Source: an uncultured Synechococcales cyanobacterium
GTDB taxonomy: Bacteria; Cyanobacteriota; Cyanobacteriia; Thermosynechococcales; Thermosynechococcaceae
NCBI GenBank assembly: GCA_902806435.1
Contig: CADCWO010000126.1
Span: 1 to 55,385, forward strand
Direction of reading: 5' to 3'
DNA length: 55,385 bases
In this document: one piece after another, positions 9,088-18,143 of the stretch
Layout: the number at the start of each line of letters is the position of its first letter
How positions within the stretch are numbered: the stretch's first letter is position 1
The notes under the pieces: generated by a model
Seen by the model: only the letters and a program-made list of their open reading frames with translations
The model's database searches: none
Told to the model about the DNA's origin: nothing
Position numbers and translations under genes: made by a program

Positions 9088-9822
9088 ATGCAAAAACCTT
9101 TGCGGCAGCAGCAACACCCTCTAATTCGTCAACTAGCTGACCAGTTAGAAGCGGTTTGGCAGCGTTATTTCGATCTGGAACCTTATCATCTCCCGGCAGA
9201 CCTGGGATATGTAGAAGGGCGACTGGAAGGGGAAAGACTAACCATCGAGAACCGTTGTTATCAAACACCACAGTTTCGCAAAATCCATCTGGAGCTAGCG
9301 CGCTTGGGGAACGGGCTGGATGTGCTGCACTGCGTAATGTTTCCCCGCCCGAACTATGCCTTACCAATTTTTGGTACGGATTTAGTAGGCGGACATGGCC
9401 AAATCAGTGCCGCGATCGCTGACCTCTCACCGACTAGTAAAGACTTACAACTACCAACCGAGTATCAGTCTGTACTCAAGGCTCTGCCTAAAGCGGAGTT
9501 TAGCCAACCCCGTGAGCTACCTGCTTGGGGAGACATCTTTTCAAAGTTCTGTTTGTTTATCCGGCCCAGCAGCCCAGAAGAAGAGGCTAAATTTCTGGCG
9601 CACATTGAAATGTTATTGACGGCCCACTGCCAACAAGCGATCGCAGCTAAACCGTTGTCTTCAAATGCCCAGACTGAAATACTAGCAGGCCAACAATACT
9701 ACTGCACCAAGCAGCAGCAAAATGATAAAACTCGTCGTGTTTTAGAGAAAGCGTTTGGGGCCGCTTGGGCAGAACGTTATTTAACTACAGTACTGTTTGA
9801 CATGCCCAACGGGACAGTATGA
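9088..9822 (+). CDS. pcyA: Phycocyanobilin:ferredoxin oxidoreductase
   Basis: Ferredoxin-dependent bilin reductase that makes phycocyanobilin, the chromophore of phycobilisomes and phytochromes, by a four-electron reduction of biliverdin IX alpha. 244 residues, the normal length. The catalytic set is intact: Glu69 in [11 protein letters not shown], His81 in [16 protein letters not shown] and Asp98 in IFGTDLVGG, each exactly 7 below the Synechocystis numbering Glu76/His88/Asp105. The N terminus is slightly shorter than in Synechocystis. A stem-loop directly after the stop probably ends the transcript. Its presence implies phycobilin-based light harvesting. Confidence 0.97.
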   Translation: MQKPLRQQQHPLIRQLADQLEAVWQRYFDLEPYHLPADLGYVEGRLEGERLTIENRCYQTPQFRKIHLELARLGNGLDVLHCVMFPRPNYALPIFGTDLVGGHGQISAAIADLSPTSKDLQLPTEYQSVLKALPKAEFSQPRELPAWGDIFSKFCLFIRPSSPEEEAKFLAHIEMLLTAHCQQAIAAKPLSSNAQTEILAGQQYYCTKQQQNDKTRRVLEKAFGAAWAERYLTTVLFDMPNGTV

Positions 9823-9835
9823 CTTCAAACAGTTT

Positions 9836-9870
9836 AAGAGGACTTTGACTCTACTTGTCAAGGTCCTCTT
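9836..9870. terminator. Bidirectional stem-loop between pcyA and the next minus-strand gene
   Basis: Arms at 9836-9849 and 9857-9870 (AAGAGGAC...GTCCTCTT at the ends) form a 14-bp stem with one G-T wobble and a 7-base loop. It lies 14 bp after pcyA and 41 bp after the stop of the convergent gene at 9911. There is no long T-run, so termination strength is uncertain. Confidence 0.65.
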
Positions 9871-9910
9871 AATTGAATTCGCTATCAGCCAAATTTATTA
9901 GCTTATCCCG

Positions 9911-10240
9911 TTAATCAGGACGATTTCTAACGTTGGGATCAACATAGCCGGTCGAAGGGCCCACGTTAGGGTCGCGATAACGTTCGGGTTCATGCTGTTG
10001 TTTTTGAAACAATTTTACTAAACCAAGTAAGCCAAGTAATCCTAACCAACCAAAGTTGTTGAAGTCGTTCTTGGTTTCTTGTAAAGGTGTTGTATCAAAT
10101 GTAGGATTGTTTGACTCAGCAGCACCAGGACTTGATTGGACAGCACTCTGAGCTGCAGCAGGCTCAATAAAGGGAGCTGTGGCTAAACTTAGGGAAATAA
10201 CGCCAGCCCCGATAGCTTTAGATAAACTAGAGAATTTCAT
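9911..10240 (-). CDS. Secreted WGxxGxxG-type protein (copy 1)
   Basis: 109 residues with a signal peptide (MKFSSLSKAIGAGVISLSLATAPF...AAA/QSA, cleavage near 30), a low-complexity spacer, then a glycine-zipper-like hydrophobic segment FGWLGLLGLLGLVKLF (about 62-78) and a charged tail KQQHEPERYRDPN. The pattern fits the small WGxxGxxG-type proteins common in cyanobacteria, proposed to be exported and anchored by that segment; no biochemical function is known. It is a paralogue of the gene at 10360-10653 with the same architecture and the same RYRD tail, 119 bp apart on the same strand, so they probably arose by tandem duplication. Confidence 0.75.
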   Translation of the reverse strand: MKFSSLSKAIGAGVISLSLATAPFIEPAAAQSAVQSSPGAAESNNPTFDTTPLQETKNDFNNFGWLGLLGLLGLVKLFQKQQHEPERYRDPNVGPSTGYVDPNVRNRPD

Positions 10241-10359
10241 AATTTGAGTCTCTTCAATGATTTTGTACTTCTAGTAGAGATTTATCAACACCAGCAACTC
10301 TTAAAGACAGCTCTACTAGATTATGTCAAGCACAGCCTATTGCGGGGTTAACTGATTCG

Positions 10360-10653
10360 TTAGGAGCGTACGCTAGTAGAATCGCGGTAGCGTGCACTAT
10401 CATCATGTTTGCCACCCTTAAGGCCAGCTAAACCGATCAAACCGAGTAAACCAAGCCAGCCCCAGTCAAAATCGCGATCGCCTTGCTCAGTAGCAACTCT
10501 CTCGCCGGGAGCATTCGTATTTTGATCGACGGTAGTAGCAGGGTCATTAGTGGTAGCACTCTGCGCAGAAGCAGATAAGCTTAGGGGGGCTAGCGTTAAT
10601 CCTAAAGCGACAAATCCAGCTCCAACAAATTTAGATAAAGTAGAACGTTGCAT
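10360..10653 (-). CDS. Secreted WGxxGxxG-type protein (copy 2)
   Basis: 97 residues: signal peptide (MQRSTLSKFVGAGFVALGLTLAPLSLSASA/QSA), an Asn/Thr-rich spacer, an acidic stretch, then WGWLGLLGLIGLAGL (about 68-82) and the tail KGGKHDDSARYRDS. Same plan as copy 1, with a better match to the WGxxGxxG core. The upstream order suggests this is the first gene of a two-gene unit. Function unknown; exported and probably membrane- or envelope-associated. Confidence 0.75.
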   Translation of the reverse strand: MQRSTLSKFVGAGFVALGLTLAPLSLSASAQSATTNDPATTVDQNTNAPGERVATEQGDRDFDWGWLGLLGLIGLAGLKGGKHDDSARYRDSTSVRS

Positions 10654-11174
10654 TGGTGAAGTCCTCGTTAATAATTCCCGCAGTTGTTATCCATAAATTT
10701 ACAGGATTGGCACATTTTTAGTACCAGTCTTAAGTTAGAACTCTGCCGGTGTTTATACTCAATCTCAAGAAGTAGAAAAAGCGTTAAGCCCCGAAAAGTA
10801 ACGTCATTAGCAGCTAACGCCAAATGAATTTAATCCTGAGAATTTAACCCCGAGTTATTGCAGTCGCTGCTCTAACTTAATTAGATTCAGAACTAAAAGC
10901 TTATGCCTGCATCGAGTTACTTGGTAGTGGTTGAGGGAAAGGCTTCCTAAATATCGTGCAACCCTAAGTTAGGGCTGGGTGTCGTTAATATAAAGAAAGG
11001 TAAAGCTATTCATCATATTTCAGCAGGTTAGGGTTTCAAACGATGCTCAACTGAGATGAGCTACAAGCTGTCTTCACTAGACGCTCTACCCATTTCTTGG
11101 TATTTTCTGAGGCTCTAACGATATCTAGATCGCTGTCAGCTTGCCTGTATTGCTAATTATTCAGATCACACAGC
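10654..11174. other. Intergenic region between divergent genes
   Basis: 521 bp between the minus-strand WGxxGxxG gene and the plus-strand exporter operon. No ORF, strong hairpin or known motif was seen. It should hold the promoters of both units. Confidence 0.5.
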
Positions 11175-12614
11175 ATGCAATTTCCCCTGATTGGCAAAGT
11201 AGCTCAGCCCAAGCGTTGGGTAATTGGTACAGTTGCAGCTGGGATACTGGTTGTTTCTACTGCTACCTATTTCATTATTGACCGAGGCCGAGCAAAAACT
11301 GATATTACCGCCTTGACAGTACCTGCTCAATCTCAGGATTTAACACTTCGAATTACTACCAGTGGTAGTGTTGTGCCTGTTCAAAGTGCAAATTTGAGTC
11401 CTAAAACGGCAGGCCGTTTGGCAGCACTATACGTTGATCAAGGCGATCGCGTGCAACAGGGCCAGATTATTGCCCGGATGGATGATGCCGAGCTTCAAGC
11501 TCAACTGGCGCAATCTAGAGCCCGTTTAGCGCAAGTGGAAGCTCGCTTAGCGGAAGCCCGTGCCGGCACCCGTCCAGAGGAAGTTGCCCAAGCCAGAGCC
11601 CGTTTAGCGCAAGTGGAAGCTCGCTTAGCGGAAGCCCGTGCCGGCACCCGTCCAGAGGAAGTTGCCCAAGCCAGAGCGCAGGTTGAGGCGGCCAGAGCGC
11701 AGGTTGATTTAGCCAGCAAGCGCTTAGAGCGATATCGCTACTTAGCAAACCAGGGTGCGGAATCTCGTGATCGCTTTGATGAAGCTTCAACAGAATATCG
11801 GCGAGTCACAGCCAGCTTTAATGAAGCTCAACGCAAGCTACAACAACTGCAAAAGGGAACGCGCTCAGAGGAAATTAATCGCATTTCAGCAGAGGTGGCA
11901 GAAGCACGACAAGCCTTAGCCCAGAGTCAGAACGGCACCCGCCCGGAAGCGCTCTCTCAAGCTGAAGCCGAAGTTGCCGTCGCTCGGGGGGAATTGCAGG
12001 CTGTGGAAGTCCAGCAGCAAGATACGGTTATTCGCGCCCCTTTTTCCGGTACTGTGACTCAAAAGTACGCTACAGAAGGAGCATTTGTTACTCCCACTAC
12101 CTCAGCTTCTGCGACTACGTCTGCAACATCAACCTCAATTGTCGCGATCGCTAAGGGATTAGAAGTGCTGGCGGAAGTTCCAGAAGCCGACATTAGCCAA
12201 ATCAAGCCAGGCCAAAGGGCTGAAATTGTCGCTGATGCCTACCCAGATCAAGTATTTCAAGGGCGAGTGCGCTTAGTCGCCCCGGAAGCCGTTGTGGAGC
12301 AGAATGTCACTTCCTTTCAGGTGCGAGTAGTGATTGAAACGGGGAAAAACATTTTGCGTTCTGGAATGAACGTGGACACGACATTTTTAGGCAATAAGTT
12401 GAATGACGCTTTGGTGGTACCAACCGTTGCGATCGCAACGCAAAAAGGTCAGACCGGGGTGTTTATTCCTGATCGCAATCGTGAACCGCAATTTCGGCCT
12501 GTAACGATTGGAGCGACGATTGAAACCCAAACTCAAGTTCTCCAGGGATTAAAGCCCGGTGAGCAAGTATTCATTGAATTTCCTAAAAATCGTAAACCCG
12601 ATGAATCATCATGA
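11175..12614 (+). CDS. HlyD/MacA-type membrane fusion protein of an ABC exporter
   Basis: Periplasmic adaptor linking an inner-membrane ABC transporter to an outer-membrane channel. Seen in 479 residues: an N-terminal membrane anchor (about 15-33), the first lipoyl half (AARLAALYVDQGDRVQQGQIIARMD), a long alpha-helical hairpin with repeated GTRPEEVAQAR-type units, the second lipoyl half (VIRAPFSGTVTQKYATEGAFV) and the C-terminal beta-barrel with LKPGEQVFIEFP. The helical hairpin contains a perfect 26-residue duplication (see the repeat at 11517). The stop overlaps the permease start by 4 bp (ATGA). With the next two genes this forms a MacAB- or DevBCA-like exporter; the substrate is unknown. 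Confidence 0.92.
   Translation: MQFPLIGKVAQPKRWVIGTVAAGILVVSTATYFIIDRGRAKTDITALTVPAQSQDLTLRITTSGSVVPVQSANLSPKTAGRLAALYVDQGDRVQQGQIIARMDDAELQAQLAQSRARLAQVEARLAEARAGTRPEEVAQARARLAQVEARLAEARAGTRPEEVAQARAQVEAARAQVDLASKRLERYRYLANQGAESRDRFDEASTEYRRVTASFNEAQRKLQQLQKGTRSEEINRISAEVAEARQALAQSQNGTRPEALSQAEAEVAVARGELQAVEVQQQDTVIRAPFSGTVTQKYATEGAFVTPTTSASATTSATSTSIVAIAKGLEVLAEVPEADISQIKPGQRAEIVADAYPDQVFQGRVRLVAPEAVVEQNVTSFQVRVVIETGKNILRSGMNVDTTFLGNKLNDALVVPTVAIATQKGQTGVFIPDRNREPQFRPVTIGATIETQTQVLQGLKPGEQVFIEFPKNRKPDESS
11517..11672 (+). repeat. Perfect 78-bp tandem duplication inside the adaptor gene
   Basis: Units 11517-11594 and 11595-11672 are identical at every base, encoding twice a 26-residue block containing ARLAQVEARLAEARAGTRPE. 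The length is a multiple of three, so the frame is kept and the coiled-coil hairpin is lengthened. Complete identity suggests a recent event. Weaker relatives (GTRSEEI, GTRPEAL) occur further along the same hairpin. Confidence 0.97.
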
Positions 12615-13828
12615 ACTTAGCTGAAAGTGTGAAGATGGCGGTGGCTACCCTAGCGGCAAATCGGCTGCGCAGTAGCCTGACAATGCTGGGGATGATTATT
12701 GGCAACGCGTCTGTGATTGCCATGATTGGAATTGGTGAAGGTGCCCAGAAGCTAGCAGCTGAGCAGTTTGAATCTTTAGGTCCGAACGTGCTGTTTGTGG
12801 CGCCTGGCAATTCAGAAGCGCGGGGGACAACGACTGATGTGCCCAAAACTCTCGTTTTAGCGGATGCTGAGGCGATTGCGGCTCAAGTCCCATCTGTGAA
12901 GGATGTCACTCCCCAAGTTGTGAGCAGACAGCTAGTTACGTATCGCAACCGCAGCACTAATGCCTCTATTCTGGGAACCAATCCAGAATTTCTAATCGTG
13001 CGCAGCTTTGATGTTGCCCAAGGCCGGTTTCTCAGCGATCTAGACCTGAAGCGCAATGATCGCGTGGTTACCCTAGGAGCAGAGCTGGCAACCCGTTTGT
13101 TTGGCAACAAGAACCCTGTGGGGCAGCCAGTGCGCATTAAAGATGTTAGTTTTCAGGTGATTGGAGTAATGGCAGCCAAAGGCTCTGTCTTGGGTACCAA
13201 CTACGATGATTATGCCTTTGCCCCCGCGACCACAGTAGCTAACCGGCTGATCGGCCAAACTTCTCCCTACGGCATTGAAGTTGCCTTTATCTCTGTTTCC
13301 GCCAAAGATGCAGCTAGTGTGGATGCCGCCCAGTTTCAAATTACCAACCTGCTGCGGTTGCGGCACCGGATCACGGGTGAAGACGACTTTACCGTTCGGA
13401 GCCAACAGGATATTCTGACGCTTGTCAATACCGTTACCAGTGCGCTGACCATTATGCTAGCGGCGATCGCTGGAATTTCCCTCTTGGTCGGCGGTATTGG
13501 GATTATGAACATCATGCTTGTCTCTGTAACAGAGCGGACACAAGAAATTGGGTTACGCAAGGCGATCGGCGCTTCTCAGTCCGATATTTTGATTCAATTT
13601 ATGATTGAGGCGGTCATTCTCTCTGCTGCCGGAGGAGCAATTGGCACCGTGATTGGCATTGGTGGTGTTCTGCTAGCTGGTGCAGCCACACCTTTGCAGA
13701 CCACCATTTCCCCGGTGGCGATTGCTCTAGCTGTCAGTGTCTCTGGTGGCATTGGTTTATTTTTTGGCGTGGTTCCAGCGCGGCAAGCCGCCAAGCTCGA
13801 CCCGATCGTTGCCTTGAGAAGCACCTAA
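12611..13828 (+). CDS. MacB/FtsX-type ABC transporter permease
   Basis: 405-residue inner-membrane permease: an N-terminal helix (about 15-40: RLRSSLTMLGMIIGNASVIAMIGIG), a large periplasmic MacB-type domain (about 50-270), then three helices including LVGGIGIMNIMLVSVTERTQEIGLRKAIGAS, the hallmark coupling region of this family, and a final VPARQAAKLDPIVALR motif. Unlike E. coli MacB it has no fused ATPase; the ATPase is the separate gene at 13945. The ATG overlaps the adaptor stop, so the two are translationally coupled. Confidence 0.94.
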   Translation: MNLAESVKMAVATLAANRLRSSLTMLGMIIGNASVIAMIGIGEGAQKLAAEQFESLGPNVLFVAPGNSEARGTTTDVPKTLVLADAEAIAAQVPSVKDVTPQVVSRQLVTYRNRSTNASILGTNPEFLIVRSFDVAQGRFLSDLDLKRNDRVVTLGAELATRLFGNKNPVGQPVRIKDVSFQVIGVMAAKGSVLGTNYDDYAFAPATTVANRLIGQTSPYGIEVAFISVSAKDAASVDAAQFQITNLLRLRHRITGEDDFTVRSQQDILTLVNTVTSALTIMLAAIAGISLLVGGIGIMNIMLVSVTERTQEIGLRKAIGASQSDILIQFMIEAVILSAAGGAIGTVIGIGGVLLAGAATPLQTTISPVAIALAVSVSGGIGLFFGVVPARQAAKLDPIVALRST

Positions 13829-13944
13829 GAGTAGGGACAAATTATTAGGTTATGAATTTTGAGTTAAAGAGGTATGGCAATTTGAAGCCGTAGGTTTATA
13901 ACTCATAGTTCAATCCAAAATCAACCCTGTAGGAACCCAATAGG

Positions 13945-14721
13945 ATGACTTACCACCAACCAGATAACCCACTCAAAACTCAAAACTCAAAACTCAAAAC
14001 TATTCCTAACCCCGTTATTATTCGCTTAGAAGAAATTTCTAAGATCTACGGCTCTGGTAACACAGAAGTGCGGGCACTCTCAGAGGTCAGTCTTCTGGTA
14101 AAGCAGGGAGAATACTGCGCGATTATGGGAGCCTCCGGTTCCGGTAAATCCACAGCAATGAATGTGATTGGCTGCCTGGATCGTCCGACTTCTGGGCGCT
14201 ACTACCTGGATGGTCAAGATGTCGCACAAATGGATGAACAGGCCCTAGCGCATATTCGAAATCGCAAAATCGGCTTTGTTTTTCAGCAATTTCACCTGTT
14301 GCCCCAAGTCAGCGCCCTGGAAAATGTCATGCTACCAATGGTCTACGCCAGTATACCGTTACCAGAGCGGCGGCGCCGGGCAACTACGGCACTGCAACGG
14401 GTAGGGTTAGAGCACCGCCTGCATAACAAGCCGAGTGAACTTTCTGGGGGCCAGCAGCAGCGGGTGGCGATTGCCCGCGCCATTGTTAATCAACCTGTTC
14501 TGTTACTGGCGGATGAACCCACTGGTGCTTTAGATTCCCGGACGACTCAGGAAATTCTGCATATTTTTGCTGAACTTAATACTAGTGGCATGACGGTGGT
14601 GATGGTGACTCACGAAGCAGAAGTTGCCCGTTGCACTCACCGGATTATCCTATTTCGTGACGGCCAAGTAGTCGAACCATATCTAGCTCCAGAGAACTTG
14701 AGCCATGCCATTTTTGCCTAA
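13945..14721 (+). CDS. MacB/LolD-type ABC transporter ATP-binding protein
   Basis: 258-residue ATPase powering the exporter. Seen: Walker [10 protein letters not shown] (about 65-73), Q-loop [10 protein letters not shown], signature LSGGQQQR, Walker [12 protein letters not shown], and switch histidine VMVTHEAE. The ATG at 13945 is the only good start in front of the domain. It makes the first 30 residues an unusual tail ([11 protein letters not shown]) encoded by an ACTCAAA heptamer repeat. It follows the permease after 116 bp, so it is likely in the same transcript but not coupled. Confidence 0.93.
   Translation: MTYHQPDNPLKTQNSKLKTIPNPVIIRLEEISKIYGSGNTEVRALSEVSLLVKQGEYCAIMGASGSGKSTAMNVIGCLDRPTSGRYYLDGQDVAQMDEQALAHIRNRKIGFVFQQFHLLPQVSALENVMLPMVYASIPLPERRRRATTALQRVGLEHRLHNKPSELSGGQQQRVAIARAIVNQPVLLLADEPTGALDSRTTQEILHIFAELNTSGMTVVMVTHEAEVARCTHRIILFRDGQVVEPYLAPENLSHAIFA
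13971..14001 (+). repeat. Heptanucleotide tandem repeat (ACTCAAA x4)
   Basis: Four perfect copies of ACTCAAA followed by ACT. This is the class of short tandemly repeated repetitive sequence (STRR) known from cyanobacterial genomes. Here it falls inside the 5' end of an ATPase gene and encodes QNSKLKT-like residues. A related inverted piece, GAATTTTGAGTT, lies at about 13856 in the preceding spacer. Confidence 0.93.
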
Positions 14722-14838
14722 CTGTATTCCTGTATTCCTCTCCATTGGCTGAGCACTCTTTAAGATTTCTACACAACCACTGCCTAAACTCTCGCAGCCG
14801 AGTATCCCTCTTTGTTGGGTAGTTGTGAAGTTGGTTTG

Positions 14839-16068
14839 TCAGGCTGGGCCAACGGCTTCCATTGCGGCTTCAAGGGCGATCGCGACGTGAGTCCAATGGG
14901 TACCTCCCTGGCAGAAGACAATGTAAGGCTCACGCAATGGGCCATCCGCACTCAACTCAGCAGTACTCCCATCAATAAAAGTACCCCCAGCCATCACCAG
15001 TTGGCTCTCGTACCCCGGCATCCCAGCCGGAACTGGATCTAGGTAGGCTCCGATCGGAGAGCGTTGCTGGATGGCACGGCAAAAGGCAATTAACTTCTGC
15101 GCAGAACCGAGTTGAATCGCTTGGATCACATCTCGACGGGGCGCTGACGGTAAAGGATTGACCGGATAGCCCAATTGTTGAAAAACGTAAGCAGTAAGGT
15201 GATTTCCCTTGATTGCCTCCCCAACCATCTGGGGAGCTAGAAATAATCCCTGAAACAGCAAGCGGTTTTGATCAAAGGTGGCACCGCCGGAACTGCCAAT
15301 TCCGGGTGCAGTCAAGCGGCAAGCCGCCGCTTCGACTAAATCGGCTCGTCCCGCAACATAGCCTCCAGCAGTGACAATCGTACCGCCAGGATTTTTAATC
15401 AGAGAGCCAGCGATTAGATCAGCGCCAACAGCGGTTGGTTCTTGGCTCTCAATAAATTCGCCGTAGCAATTATCCACAAAGCAAACGGTCTGGGGATTTT
15501 GCTGTTTAACGAGATAAACAATTTTTTCAATGTCAGCAATGGAGAGGCTGGGCCGCCAGGTATAACCGCAAGAGCGCTGGATAAACACCAGCCGGGTTTT
15601 GGAATTGACTGCTTGAGCCAAGCCTGACCAGTCTATTTTTCCTTCGCAAGTGAGATTTAATTGACGGTAATCAATGCCAAAGTTAGCTAGTGAACCTTGA
15701 CTATTACCGCGTAGCCCAATCACTTCTTCTAAAGTGTCGTAGGGTGCTCCAGCTACTGACAGCATTGTGTCTCCTGGACGCAATACGCCAAATAGGGCGC
15801 AGGCGATCGCATGGGTGCCAGATACAAACTGTACGCGCACAGCAGCGGCTTCTGCTCCCATTACCTGAGCAAAAACGCGATCTAGGATCTGACGGCCCAA
15901 ATCATCGTGTCCATAACCGCTTACCCCGGCAAAGTGGTGGCTACCCACTCGTTGTTCCCGCAATGCTGCCAGAACTTGTGTAATGTTCTGCTTGACTTGG
16001 GCATCAATTTTAGAAAAAATTGGTGACAGCGCTTGTTCCGCGACCTCTAGCTGCTTCAAACTGCTCAT
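14839..16068 (-). CDS. PLP enzyme, aluminium-resistance / methionine gamma-lyase-like family
   Basis: About 409 residues of the fold-type I PLP family named after an aluminium resistance protein and related to methionine gamma-lyase; the true reaction in cyanobacteria is not established. Seen: SGTHAIACALFGVLRPGD (cofactor phosphate-binding side), FVDNCYGEF with the PLP aspartate, GSLIKNPGGTIV with the likely Schiff-base lysine, and YVAGRADLVEAAACRLTAPGIGSSGG. The start is set at 16068 (MSSLKQLEVAEQ), where relatives begin and with GGAGG upstream; the in-frame ATG at 16155 would add 29 atypical residues. Divergent from desC. Confidence 0.85.
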   Translation of the reverse strand: MSSLKQLEVAEQALSPIFSKIDAQVKQNITQVLAALREQRVGSHHFAGVSGYGHDDLGRQILDRVFAQVMGAEAAAVRVQFVSGTHAIACALFGVLRPGDTMLSVAGAPYDTLEEVIGLRGNSQGSLANFGIDYRQLNLTCEGKIDWSGLAQAVNSKTRLVFIQRSCGYTWRPSLSIADIEKIVYLVKQQNPQTVCFVDNCYGEFIESQEPTAVGADLIAGSLIKNPGGTIVTAGGYVAGRADLVEAAACRLTAPGIGSSGGATFDQNRLLFQGLFLAPQMVGEAIKGNHLTAYVFQQLGYPVNPLPSAPRRDVIQAIQLGSAQKLIAFCRAIQQRSPIGAYLDPVPAGMPGYESQLVMAGGTFIDGSTAELSADGPLREPYIVFCQGGTHWTHVAIALEAAMEAVGPA

Positions 16069-16182
16069 GGAATCTCTTAAACCTCCAATAAAGAGTCTAT
16101 CTAGGACATAATTTATAAGAAGTGTGAAGCTAATTTTCCTGTAGACCAAACTCAAACAACTCGATTACCAGAAACTATTTGA

Positions 16183-16998
16183 ATGACTATTGCAACTTCA
16201 ACCAAACTTCCCATTGACTGGGCAACAACCATTTTCCTTGCTGCGGTTCATATTGCAGCACTCTTTGCCCTTCTTCCCAGTAACTTTAGCTGGGCAGCAG
16301 TGGGCTTAGCTATTTTCCTACACTGGGTTACCGGTGGCTTGGGCATTACCTTAGGATGGCATCGCCTTCTAACGCACCGCAGCTTTCAAACTCCTAAGTG
16401 GTTGGAGTACCTGCTAGTTTTCTGTGGAACTTTGGCTTGCCAAATGGGACCGATTGGATGGGTAGGCTTACATCGCCATCATCATGCCTATTCTGATCAA
16501 GAACCTGATCAGCATGATTCCAATCGCGGCTTTTGGTGGAGTCATATGGGTTGGATGCTACATGAAGTGCCTGCCAAGCAAGAAATCGCTCGGTATACGA
16601 AAGATATAGGCAATGATCCGGTTTACCTGTTTTTTGAAAAGTACTTTTTGCCAATTCAAATTGCTCTTGGAATTGTACTTTACCTGATCGGAGGTTGGTC
16701 TTTCGTTGTTTGGGGAATTTTTGTTCGATTAGTTTTGGTTTATCACTGCACTTGGTTTGTCAACAGCGCGACCCATCAATTTGGTTACCGCACCTATGAC
16801 TCCCAGGACCGCTCGACTAATTGCTGGTGGGTGGCTTTGCTCACCTATGGTGAAGGCTGGCATAACAATCATCACGCCTTCCAGTACTCTGCCCGTCATG
16901 GACTCAAATGGTGGGAAATTGATTTTACTTGGATGATGATTCGTACCCTACAAGCCCTCGGCCTAGCCCGTAAAGTGCGCTTAGCTGATGGGAAGTAG
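16183..16998 (+). CDS. desC: Acyl-lipid / acyl-CoA delta-9 fatty acid desaturase
   Basis: Membrane di-iron desaturase inserting the first double bond at position 9 of membrane-lipid acyl chains. The three histidine boxes are intact: HRLLTH (60-65), HRHHH (97-101) and HNNHH (227-231). Hydrophobic helices surround boxes 1 and 3. 271 residues, typical of cyanobacterial DesC. It converges on desA and shares a strong terminator with it; the pair would give sequential delta-9 and delta-12 desaturation. Confidence 0.95.
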   Translation: MTIATSTKLPIDWATTIFLAAVHIAALFALLPSNFSWAAVGLAIFLHWVTGGLGITLGWHRLLTHRSFQTPKWLEYLLVFCGTLACQMGPIGWVGLHRHHHAYSDQEPDQHDSNRGFWWSHMGWMLHEVPAKQEIARYTKDIGNDPVYLFFEKYFLPIQIALGIVLYLIGGWSFVVWGIFVRLVLVYHCTWFVNSATHQFGYRTYDSQDRSTNCWWVALLTYGEGWHNNHHAFQYSARHGLKWWEIDFTWMMIRTLQALGLARKVRLADGK

Positions 16999-17031
16999 TT
17001 AATCCTAGTCCAATTACTTCTAGTTCAGAGT

Positions 17032-17077
17032 AGAGGGAGGGCGAAGCGTGAGTTGATTCACGCTTCGCCCTCCCTCT
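17032..17077. terminator. Strong bidirectional terminator between desC and desA
   Basis: A perfect 20-bp inverted repeat (17032-17051 with 17058-17077) and a 6-base GTTGAT loop. On the plus strand it is followed by TTTT. The arms include AGAGGGAGGGCG and its complement CGCCCTCCCTCT. It lies between the convergent desC and desA stops, 34 and 20 bp away. Confidence 0.92.
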
Positions 17078-17096
17078 TTTATGGCCGAAATAGCAA

Positions 17097-18143
17097 CTAT
17101 CGGCCAGTATGAAATTCCCTAAACGTCTGGTAGCAGTTATCTGCTGGGTTGTGCAGGTTACACTGGCGAGTAATCTTCTGCAGTAAGGGCCAGGAGAAGC
17201 GGCACTCGTAGAGGTAAGGACTCCAATTTTGTTGCAGGCTAGCGTAGGCTATCCGTAAGTTGTAAGAAGGAATAGCGGTAGAGATGTGGTGGGGAATATG
17301 CACATTGATGTCGTGGCAGAGTGATTCGATCCAACGGGGATAATCGCAGTGGACAGTCCCTGATAATTGGGCCTGAACAGCATTCCACTCATTAGCTTTA
17401 TGAAAAGGAATGTCAGGAGCCGTATGGTGCACCAAGGTAAAGGTGCTCAGCCAAAAGTGGTAAGCCAACCAAGGCAGTAGCCAGAATTTTACCAGTCCCC
17501 AAATTCCTGTAGTAGCAATCAAGAGCGGAAACGCGATCGCAGCAAAAATAGCAACAGCGGCGATCGATAACTTTACCTTCTGCCGGTCTTTAGGCTGGAA
17601 TTGCGACAGGTCAAAGTGTAGGCCTGCCCAGTGAATAACCGAGGCTAGCCACCACAATGGGCCTCGAAAAACTTGGTAGCCCCGCTGGACTAGCTTGGGT
17701 AAACTAGCATAAAATTCTGGCTCATAGGGTTCCCAGGCATTATCCAACTCAAGCTTGTTGGTGTGAGTGTGGTGCTGATTGTGGAGTAGCCGCCAGCTAT
17801 GAAAGGGATAAAGTAATGGCAGCATTAACAAGTGGCCGACCAGATCGTTGACCCAGCGTCTTTGGGCAAAGGAACGATGACCACAGTCATGGGCCAATAC
17901 AAAAAAACCAGTTAAGGCAGTCCCAGCAAAAAACCAAGCGAAGGGTAACAGGAACCAGGGAGCTAAAGCAATAGCGCCATAACTTAAGCTAACCATCACT
18001 ACGCTAAAGGTGACAGAGGCCCAAGCTTTGTAGCGGTTTTTTTGAAAACATTCACGCGGTAGAGTTTTCAAAATATCCTTTAACTGAATATTTGATCCTA
18101 CTTTCAAAGGTGAAGTGGTCTGAGGTGTGAGCATTACACTCAT
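17097..18143 (-). CDS. desA: Delta-12 acyl-lipid desaturase
   Basis: Membrane desaturase adding a double bond at position 12 of oleoyl lipids, important for growth in the cold. The histidine boxes HDCGH (85-89), HNQHH (121-125) and HIPHH (282-286) are all present, and long stretches match Synechocystis DesA as remembered ([41 protein letters not shown]). 348 residues, normal length. ATGs at 18143 and 18134 are both possible starts. No desB or desD gene lies nearby. Confidence 0.95.
   Translation of the reverse strand: MSVMLTPQTTSPLKVGSNIQLKDILKTLPRECFQKNRYKAWASVTFSVVMVSLSYGAIALAPWFLLPFAWFFAGTALTGFFVLAHDCGHRSFAQRRWVNDLVGHLLMLPLLYPFHSWRLLHNQHHTHTNKLELDNAWEPYEPEFYASLPKLVQRGYQVFRGPLWWLASVIHWAGLHFDLSQFQPKDRQKVKLSIAAVAIFAAIAFPLLIATTGIWGLVKFWLLPWLAYHFWLSTFTLVHHTAPDIPFHKANEWNAVQAQLSGTVHCDYPRWIESLCHDINVHIPHHISTAIPSYNLRIAYASLQQNWSPYLYECRFSWPLLQKITRQCNLHNPADNCYQTFREFHTGR

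Noticed and set aside
11501..11790. Minus-strand open frames over the adaptor gene
   Set aside because: They arise from the 78-bp duplication in the real plus-strand gene and have no start or ribosome site.
13945..14040. Alternative start for the ABC ATPase after the heptamer repeat
   Set aside because: No ATG, GTG or TTG in frame occurs between the repeat and the domain, so the repeat-coded tail is kept.
15471..15480. Isolated TTATCCACA (E. coli-type DnaA box)
   Set aside because: It lies inside the PLP-enzyme gene, stands alone and has no AT-rich neighbour; expected by chance.
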